A stretch of DNA of 40,939 bases from Candidatus Omnitrophota bacterium (GTDB taxonomy: Bacteria > Omnitrophota > Gorgyraeia > Zapsychrales > Zapsychraceae), in assembly GCA_018812705.1 (NCBI GenBank), contig JAHJCZ010000063.1, positions 1 through 40,939 of the forward strand, read 5' to 3'. This document shows positions 34,331 through 40,939 of the stretch, one piece after another. A program made the translations under genes and the position numbers. The notes beneath the pieces are model-generated. The model saw only the letters and a list, made by a program, of their open reading frames with translations. It ran no database searches and had not been told where the DNA came from. Numbering within the stretch: the first letter of the stretch is position 1; every line of letters begins with the position of its first letter.

Positions 34331-37300
34331 AAGAACAGACATTAAAAAAATATTAATTATTGGCTCAGGACCTATTGTGATCGGCCAGGCTTGTGAATTT
34401 GATTATTCAGGAACGCAGGCTTGTAGGGCATTGAAGGATGAAGGCTTTGAAATAGTTCTTGTTAATTCAAACCCTGCGACGATCATGACTGATCCAGAGA
34501 TCGCTGATCAAACATATATTGAACCACTGACGCCAGAGTTTGTCGAATATGTTATTGAGAAAGAGCGCCCATGTGCTATCTTGCCTACGCTTGGAGGGCA
34601 GACTGCTTTAAATATTGCGATGAAGCTTTACGAAAATAAGGTTCTGGAAAAGTATAATGTTAAGATGCTTGGTGCTGATTATGATGTTATCAAAAAAGCT
34701 GAAGATAGACAGTGTTTTAAAGAAGCTATCTTAAAGATCGGACTGGATGTCCCGGAAAGTGAATTTGCTTATTCTATGGAAGAAGCAAGAGTTGCAGTAA
34801 AGAAAATAGGATATCCTGTGATCATCCGCCCTAGCTACACTTTAGGTGGAACAGGCGGGGGCTTTGCTCACAATGATGAGGAATTCGAGAAAATCGCAGC
34901 TTTGGGCCTTGAAAGCAGTATGAATAGCGAGATCATTATTGAAGAATCTATTGTCGGATGGAAAGAGTACGAACTAGAGGTCATGAGAGACAATAAAGAC
35001 AATGTTGTTATTGTTTGTTCTATTGAGAATCTAGATCCTATGGGCATTCATACCGGGGACAGCATTACTGTTGCTCCAGCTCAGACACTGACAGATAAAG
35101 AATATCAAATTATGAGAAATGCATCATTAGCTATTATTCGCGAGATAGGTGTTGAAACGGGAGGTTCAAATATTCAGTTTGCTGTTGATCCTGCCAATGG
35201 AAGGATGATAGTTATCGAAATGAACCCAAGAGTTTCAAGAAGCTCAGCTTTAGCTAGTAAAGCTACGGGTTTTCCTATTGCAAAATTTGCGGCAAAACTT
35301 GCTGTAGGCTATTCATTGGATGAAATTCAAAATGATATCACAAGGGAGACTCCGGCATCTTTTGAGCCAACAATTGATTATTGTGTTGTAAAAGCGCCAC
35401 GTTTTACATTTGAGAAGTTCCCTGAGGCAAAAGATATTTTAGGTGTACAGATGAAGTCTGTTGGCGAAACAATGGCTATTGGGCGAACGTTTAAAGAAGC
35501 ATTGCAGAAGAGCTTAAGAGGGCTTGAGATAGGCCATATAGGTTTTGATAACAAGTTAGACTTTAATGATATTCCTGACGAGAAGATCGAGATACGATTA
35601 AAAGAACCTAATGCTTCCAGGATCTTTTATATTAAGTATGCTCTTCAAAAAGGCTGGAGCATAGAGAAGATCTTTGAATTAAGCAAGATAGACTGCTGGT
35701 TTCTTGCGCATATGGAGCAAATTTTTAATCTTGAGAAAGAGATAGTTTCAACAATCGAAAAAGAAAACGACCTTCCAGATGAGCTTCTTCGCAAAGCAAA
35801 GGAATATGGATTTAGTGATGCTCAGCTATCAAAAATGTTGGGCATTACAGAAGTTGCGTTTAGAGCGAAGAGAAAAGAAAAAGGTATTATTGCTACTTTC
35901 AAATTAGTTGATATTTGTGCTGCTGAGTTTGAAGCATACACGCCTTATTTTTACTCAACTTATGAAACTGAAGATGAAGCTTGTTTACAGATCGAAAAAT
36001 TTGATAAGGAAAAAGGTGGTAAAAGAAAAAGAATAATGATCCTTGGCGGTGGTCCAAATAGGATCGGACAAGGTATTGAATTTGATTATTGTTGCTGTCA
36101 TGCATCTTTTGCTCTTGGGGAAATGGGCTATGACACTATTATGGTGAATTCTAATCCGGAGACTGTTTCTACTGACTATGATATTTCAGACAGGTTGTAT
36201 TTTGAGCCCCTCACTTTTGAAGATGTGATGAATGTAGTGGATGTTGAGAATCCTGATGGTGTTATAGTTCAGTTTGGGGGACAAACGCCTCTGAATTTAG
36301 CTAAGAGATTGAGCGAAGCAGGTGTGCCTATTATTGGCACAAGCGTTGAGTCAATTGATCTGGCAGAAGACAGAGAAAAATTTTCCAAGCTGATCAAGGA
36401 GTTGGGTTTGATACAGCCGGAAAATGGTTTTGCAAACTCTGCTGAAGAAGCTGTTGAGGTTGCACGGAAGATTGGTTATCCCGTTTTAGCAAGGCCATCA
36501 TATGTTTTGGGTGGAAGAGCAATGAAAATAGTTTACTCTACAGAAGAATTATTATCTTTTGTAGAAGAGGCAAAAGATGTCTCTCAAGGACATCCTATAC
36601 TTATTGATAAATTTATTGAAGATGCTGTTGAAGTTGATGTTGATGCAATGTCTGACGGTAATGATACGTTCGTTGCTGGAATTATGGAGCATATAGAAAA
36701 TGCTGGCATACATTCCGGTGATTCAGCCTGTGTTCTTCCACCAGCTACGGTTAGCGAGATCATGGTCCAGCAGATCAGAGAAGAGACAAGGCGCATTGCA
36801 AAGGCTTTAAATGTCGTTGGTCTTTTGAATATTCAGTTCGCGATCAAAGGACGAAGACTGTATGTTCTGGAGGTTAATCCTAGAGCATCGAGGACGGTGC
36901 CCTTTGTTAGCAAGGCTACAGGTATGCAGCTAGCAAAGATGGCAGCTCGAATAATGGCGGGAGAGCCATTAAGTAAATTTAATTTGTCGTATGATAAGCT
37001 GGACAACATGAAGCATTTTTCTGTAAAAGAGTCGGTGTTGCCTTTCTCCAAGTTTTCAGGTGTAGATATTGTGCTAGGCCCTGAAATGAAGTCTACGGGT
37101 GAGGTTATGGGTATTGCAGCTACTTTTGGTGAAGCATACGCAAAATCTCAAACTAGTGCTTATCAAGAGTTGCCTCAAGAAGGAAAAGTTTTTATAAGTG
37201 TGAACGATGAAGATAAAAGAGCGATCGTTTTTATGGCGAAAAGACTTGCTGACCTAGGATTTACTATTGTTTCTACTCGAGGAACTGCAAAGGTTTTACG

Positions 37301-37586
37301 CTCAAATGGTGTAGAGACTGAAGAAGTAGCTCGTTATGATCAGGGAGAAAAAAATTCTTTGAACACAATGACTTTATTGGAAAATGACGAGATCAAACTG
37401 ATAATTAATACTCCTTCAGGTCAGAGAAGTCAATCTGACATGAGGTCAATTCGAGCGGCGGCAAATCTTCACAATGTTCCGTGTATTACAACTTTACAAG
37501 GAGCCTGGGCTGCTATAAATGGTATTGAATCTCGCAAGTTAAAAAAATTCTCAGTTAAATCTTTGCAGCAGTATTATGCTACTTAA
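34323..37586 (+). CDS. carB: Carbamoyl-phosphate synthase, large subunit
   Basis: 1087 residues, full length. Two homologous ATP-grasp halves are visible: the first opens with '[28 protein letters not shown]' and the second with '[28 protein letters not shown]'. The C-terminal allosteric MGS-like domain contains '[23 protein letters not shown]'. It makes carbamoyl phosphate from bicarbonate, ATP and ammonia delivered by CarA. The 8 bp overlap with carA implies coupled translation. Confidence 0.97.
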   Translation: MPKRTDIKKILIIGSGPIVIGQACEFDYSGTQACRALKDEGFEIVLVNSNPATIMTDPEIADQTYIEPLTPEFVEYVIEKERPCAILPTLGGQTALNIAMKLYENKVLEKYNVKMLGADYDVIKKAEDRQCFKEAILKIGLDVPESEFAYSMEEARVAVKKIGYPVIIRPSYTLGGTGGGFAHNDEEFEKIAALGLESSMNSEIIIEESIVGWKEYELEVMRDNKDNVVIVCSIENLDPMGIHTGDSITVAPAQTLTDKEYQIMRNASLAIIREIGVETGGSNIQFAVDPANGRMIVIEMNPRVSRSSALASKATGFPIAKFAAKLAVGYSLDEIQNDITRETPASFEPTIDYCVVKAPRFTFEKFPEAKDILGVQMKSVGETMAIGRTFKEALQKSLRGLEIGHIGFDNKLDFNDIPDEKIEIRLKEPNASRIFYIKYALQKGWSIEKIFELSKIDCWFLAHMEQIFNLEKEIVSTIEKENDLPDELLRKAKEYGFSDAQLSKMLGITEVAFRAKRKEKGIIATFKLVDICAAEFEAYTPYFYSTYETEDEACLQIEKFDKEKGGKRKRIMILGGGPNRIGQGIEFDYCCCHASFALGEMGYDTIMVNSNPETVSTDYDISDRLYFEPLTFEDVMNVVDVENPDGVIVQFGGQTPLNLAKRLSEAGVPIIGTSVESIDLAEDREKFSKLIKELGLIQPENGFANSAEEAVEVARKIGYPVLARPSYVLGGRAMKIVYSTEELLSFVEEAKDVSQGHPILIDKFIEDAVEVDVDAMSDGNDTFVAGIMEHIENAGIHSGDSACVLPPATVSEIMVQQIREETRRIAKALNVVGLLNIQFAIKGRRLYVLEVNPRASRTVPFVSKATGMQLAKMAARIMAGEPLSKFNLSYDKLDNMKHFSVKESVLPFSKFSGVDIVLGPEMKSTGEVMGIAATFGEAYAKSQTSAYQELPQEGKVFISVNDEDKRAIVFMAKRLADLGFTIVSTRGTAKVLRSNGVETEEVARYDQGEKNSLNTMTLLENDEIKLIINTPSGQRSQSDMRSIRAAANLHNVPCITTLQGAWAAINGIESRKLKKFSVKSLQQYYAT

Positions 37587-37688
37587 CGAAAAATAAGTTT
37601 AATTTATTTTTTACAGAAATAATTATTTATTAATGCATTGCTTGTGGTTTGATCGTTGAAGTAATTAGATTTTTGAAAGGAATAATAT

Positions 37689-39062
37689 ATGTGCGGTATT
37701 ATTGGAGTTTCTAATATTGAGAATGCCTCAAGGGTTGCAATGCTAGGATTGCATGCACTGCAGCATAGAGGAGAAGAAGCTGCTGGAATTGCTTCATTTG
37801 ATGGACAAAATGTCCATATTTCAAAAAGTCCAGGGCTAGTTGACGATGCTATTGATGCAGTACAAGCTGCAGAGCTAAAAGGTTCAACGGCTATAGGGCA
37901 TTGTCGGTATTCTACAACCGGTTCGAGCAATTATAAAAATATACAGCCGTTCTTAGTAACACACAAAAAGAAACGCATCGCAGTGGCTCATAATGGGAAT
38001 TTAACAAATACCGAGGAGCTTTACAAAAAATTAGAAGAAGAAGGATCTATTTTTCAGACAACAATGGACTCTGAAATAATTGTACATCTTTTAGTCAAAA
38101 CAAAGAATGGTGATCTAAAGCAATGGTTCTCAAATGTATTGAGTCAATTAAAAGGCGCTTTTTCTTTGATATTTTTAATCGAGGATACGATAGTAGGGGC
38201 ACGCGATAGGAACGGTTTTCGGCCGTTAGCAATTGGAAGGCTTGATGGTAAGTATATTTTAGCGAGCGAAAGTTGTGCTCTTGATCTTTTGCAGGCAGAA
38301 TTTGTTCGTGAAGTTGAGCCGGGAGAGATAGTGATAGTTAATGGAGATAAGCTTGACTCCGTGTTTATGCCTGGGACAAAAGAGGCAAAAAAGTCTTATT
38401 GTATCTTTGAAAATATTTATTTTGCTCGTCCAGATAGCGATATATTTCATGATAATGTTTATCAGGTAAGAAAAAGGTTAGGCGCACAATTGGCAAAAGA
38501 ACATCCTGTTGATGCGGATTTTGTCATGGCAATACCTGATTCAGGCAATTATGCAGCCTTAGGTTATGCGAATGAAATGAACATGCCTTTTGAAGTTGGA
38601 ATAATCCGTAATCACTATGTTGGGAGAACATTTATTCAGCCAACACAGCTAATGCGGGATTTTAGAGTTCGTGTTAAGCTAAATCCAATAAGAAGCGTGC
38701 TTAAGGACAAAAAGATCATTGTTGTTGAAGACTCAATTGTCAGAGGAACAACATCAAGAAGCCGTATTGAAGAATTGCGACGAGCTGGAGCAAAAGAGAT
38801 TCACATGAGGATCAGTTGTCCGCCTATTAAATGGCCATGTTTTTATGGCATTGATTTTCCAAGCAAGCATGAGCTGATCGCCTCAAACAAACAAGTTCAA
38901 GAGATCGCTGATTTTATTAAAGTTGATTCATTGGAATATTTAAGCTTGGATGGAATGTTGTCAGTTATGAAGGAATCAAAGAATTTCTGTGATGCGTGTT
39001 TTACGGGAAACTATCCCGTTGATATCCCAACGAACAAAAGCAAATATCTTTTAGAGCAGTAG
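37689..39062 (+). CDS. purF: Amidophosphoribosyltransferase
   Basis: 457 residues. The mature-type N terminus 'MCGIIGV' places the glutaminase nucleophile Cys at position 2, with no propeptide. The phosphoribosyltransferase domain has the PRPP loop 'IIVVEDSIVRGTTSRSR'. Cysteines near the C terminus ('CPPIKWPCFYGIDF', 'CDACFTG') fit the [4Fe-4S] type found in Bacillus PurF. It commits PRPP and glutamine to purine synthesis. AAAGGAA precedes the ATG. It lies between carB and pyrG, forming a group of glutamine-using nucleotide enzymes. Confidence 0.96.
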   Translation: MCGIIGVSNIENASRVAMLGLHALQHRGEEAAGIASFDGQNVHISKSPGLVDDAIDAVQAAELKGSTAIGHCRYSTTGSSNYKNIQPFLVTHKKKRIAVAHNGNLTNTEELYKKLEEEGSIFQTTMDSEIIVHLLVKTKNGDLKQWFSNVLSQLKGAFSLIFLIEDTIVGARDRNGFRPLAIGRLDGKYILASESCALDLLQAEFVREVEPGEIVIVNGDKLDSVFMPGTKEAKKSYCIFENIYFARPDSDIFHDNVYQVRKRLGAQLAKEHPVDADFVMAIPDSGNYAALGYANEMNMPFEVGIIRNHYVGRTFIQPTQLMRDFRVRVKLNPIRSVLKDKKIIVVEDSIVRGTTSRSRIEELRRAGAKEIHMRISCPPIKWPCFYGIDFPSKHELIASNKQVQEIADFIKVDSLEYLSLDGMLSVMKESKNFCDACFTGNYPVDIPTNKSKYLLEQ

Positions 39063-39115
39063 ATTTTTAAATATTTTGAAATAAAGTAATATTTCAATCA
39101 AGAGGATACATAATC

Positions 39116-40720
39116 ATGTCAAAATTTATATTTGTTACTGGTGGCGTTGTTTCAAGCTTAGGTAAGGGCATTGCTTCTGCTTCTATAGGGAAGCTTTTGG
39201 AGACGCGAGGATTAAACGTTACTATTATTAAATGTGATCCTTACTTGAACGTTGATCCAGGAACGATGAGCCCTTTTCAACATGGAGAGGTTTACGTAAC
39301 AGATGATGGTGCTGAAACAGATCTGGATCTAGGACATTATGAAAGGTTCACAAATGCAGTTTTGAGTAAAGATAATAATATTACGACAGGCAAGATATAT
39401 TATTCAGTTATTACAAAAGAACGCAAAGGTGACTATCTGGGAAAAACAGTTCAGATCATCCCTCACATTACTGACGAAATAAAAAAGAGCATTATAAAGG
39501 TTTCCAAAACGCGGGATGTTGATGTAACTATCGTTGAGATAGGCGGAACTATCGGAGACATAGAGAGCTTGCCGTTCTTAGAGGCTATTCGTCAACTGAG
39601 ATGGGAGCTAGGTGAGTCTTATGCTTTAAATGTGCATGTGACTTTATTGCCTTACATAAAGTCTGCTGGAGAACAAAAGACGAAGCCGACTCAGCACAGC
39701 GTAGGTAGACTAAGAGCCATTGGTATTGCTCCTGATATCCTGCTTTGTAGAACTGAAAAACATATTACAAAGGAACAAAAAGATAAAATTGCTTTGTTCT
39801 GTAATGTTGACAAAGAGGCGGTCATAGAAGCAATTGATGTTAAAAACATTTATGAAGTGCCGTTGTCCTTTAAAAAGGAAGGCTTAGACAGGCTTATTTT
39901 GAAAAAACTGAATATAGTGCGAGAAGAAAATGATCTTGCGGCGTGGAAAAATGAAGTTGTGGGATGCTTAAAGAATCCAGAAAAGGAAGTAAAGATTTGT
40001 GTCGTCGGTAAGTATGTGGCTTTGCAGGATGCTTATAAATCAATTTATGAAGCATTGGTTCATGGAGGCATTGCCAACAAAGCAAGGGTCAATATTGTTA
40101 GAATTGATTCTGAACAATTAGAAAAAGAAAAAGTTGAAAAGCGACTCGAAGGGGCTCAAGGTATTTTAATACCAGGTGGTTTTGGAGACAGAGGCATTGA
40201 AGGAAAAATCCAGGCAGTACAGTATGCAAGAGAAAACAATATCCCTTATTTTGGTATTTGTCTGGGAATGCAGATAGCGACGATCGAATTTGCGAGAAAT
40301 ATATGTAAATTGAAAAACGCAAATTCAACAGAGTTCGTTAAGGATGTAAAAGAACCGGTTATTTCTCTTCTTGAAGAGCAAAAAACCGTAAAGAATTTAG
40401 GCGCAACGATGCGCTTAGGTGCTTATCCTTGCAGATTGGCAAAAAATTCTTTTAGTTATAAAGCTTACAAGAAAGAAACTATATCTGAACGGCATAGACA
40501 CCGATATGAGTTCAATAATAAATATAAGAAATCTTTTGAAAAACAAGGTATGATTATTGCGGGGGTCAATACTCACCAGGGATTGGTTGAGATCATTGAA
40601 CTAAAGAATCATCCATGGTTTGTTGGGTGTCAGTTCCATCCTGAATTTAAGTCTAAACCGGATCAGGCACACCCACTGTTCAAAAATTTTATTGAAGCAG
40701 CGCTTAAATGTGAAGCATAA
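39116..40720 (+). CDS. pyrG: CTP synthase
   Basis: 534 residues. The synthetase domain opens with the signature '[27 protein letters not shown]'. The C-terminal class I amidotransferase has its nucleophile in '[18 protein letters not shown]' and its histidine in '[10 protein letters not shown]'. It converts UTP to CTP with glutamine nitrogen. It follows purF by 53 bp after an AGAGGAT site, and the tRNA-Leu gene starts 21 bp downstream. Confidence 0.97.
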   Translation: MSKFIFVTGGVVSSLGKGIASASIGKLLETRGLNVTIIKCDPYLNVDPGTMSPFQHGEVYVTDDGAETDLDLGHYERFTNAVLSKDNNITTGKIYYSVITKERKGDYLGKTVQIIPHITDEIKKSIIKVSKTRDVDVTIVEIGGTIGDIESLPFLEAIRQLRWELGESYALNVHVTLLPYIKSAGEQKTKPTQHSVGRLRAIGIAPDILLCRTEKHITKEQKDKIALFCNVDKEAVIEAIDVKNIYEVPLSFKKEGLDRLILKKLNIVREENDLAAWKNEVVGCLKNPEKEVKICVVGKYVALQDAYKSIYEALVHGGIANKARVNIVRIDSEQLEKEKVEKRLEGAQGILIPGGFGDRGIEGKIQAVQYARENNIPYFGICLGMQIATIEFARNICKLKNANSTEFVKDVKEPVISLLEEQKTVKNLGATMRLGAYPCRLAKNSFSYKAYKKETISERHRHRYEFNNKYKKSFEKQGMIIAGVNTHQGLVEIIELKNHPWFVGCQFHPEFKSKPDQAHPLFKNFIEAALKCEA

Positions 40721-40741
40721 CTATTGAAGTTTAAAAGCATT

Positions 40742-40822
<81 letters not shown>

Positions 40823-40842
40823 CAAAATTTTGAAAGCATTCT

Positions 40843-40921
40843 ATGGCAAAAGAAAAAAAATATTTTGTAGACTTGCTCAAAGATAGTTTTATTCTTTATT
40901 CTGGCAAATTGTTTTTTCTTG
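40843..40921 (+). CDS. Truncated 5' end of an unidentified CDS
   Basis: The ATG at 40843 opens MAKEKKYFVDLLKDSFILYS and continues 'GKLFFL' until the sequence turns into adapter at 40922. A charged start followed by a hydrophobic stretch would fit the first membrane helix of a polytopic protein such as a flippase, but about 26 residues are too few to name it. Confidence 0.45.
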
Positions 40922-40939
40922 AGATCGGAAGAGCACACG
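40922..40939. other. Illumina adapter remnant (artifact)
   Basis: AGATCGGAAGAGCACACG is identical to the start of the standard Illumina TruSeq adapter. The last 18 bases are therefore not genomic. Confidence 0.95.

Overview
The window is a 40.9 kb, AT-rich, almost entirely plus-strand stretch of a bacterial genome, probably from a metagenome assembly because its last 18 bases are Illumina adapter sequence. Lipoproteins with lipoboxes, a peptidoglycan-binding lipoprotein, class B (B12-binding) radical SAM enzymes, a GT-C glycosyltransferase and a type III glutamine synthetase suggest an uncultured, Gram-negative-type lineage. Omnitrophota, Elusimicrobiota or a relative is my low-confidence guess; the sequence alone does not settle it.

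Layout. 1-136: broken end of an IS30-like element. 380-3488: membrane-anchored radical SAM enzyme, a convergent small membrane protein and a peptidoglycan-binding lipoprotein. 3694-6922: beta-phosphoglucomutase plus GH65 disaccharide phosphorylase. 7009-10909: BioD-like/DRTGG protein, GAF-GAF-ANTAR regulator and a membrane glycosyltransferase. 11040-13223: CPA2 antiporter fused to a PTS EIIA domain. 13224-21631: nitrogen block (amtB, P-II, glnN, nadE, a small Cys-rich protein, gdhA). 21882-24626: frameshifted radical SAM gene and a complete IS30-family element. 24773-30757: gltB-gltD. 30943-32891: TPR lipoprotein, secreted Q-rich protein and double receiver protein. 33218-40720: carA-carB-purF-pyrG, then tRNA-Leu(GAG) and a truncated CDS.

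How the genes work together. Nearly everything from 13.2 to 40.7 kb takes up ammonium (AmtB, P-II), fixes it (GlnN, GdhA, GltBD) or spends glutamine nitrogen (NadE, CarAB, PurF, PyrG).

Main result. The leaders of amtB, glnN and the orf159-gdhA unit each begin at a sigma70-like promoter with a near-perfect TTGACA -35 box. Each leader then carries small hairpins with six-base loops, mostly with A at loop position 1 and G at position 4. The 3' arm of the last hairpin is also the 5' arm of a strong intrinsic terminator. This is the architecture of RNA targets of ANTAR antiterminators, and a GAF-GAF-ANTAR protein is encoded 4 kb upstream. I infer a multi-leader antitermination regulon for ammonium assimilation, with up to three terminators in series before amtB. 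ANTAR control of nitrogen genes is known elsewhere (NasR in Klebsiella, GnfR in Geobacter). What looks new here is a GAF-only sensor, tandem attenuators, single-hexaloop variants and a GSIII/GDH target set. No computation was run; structures were paired by eye.
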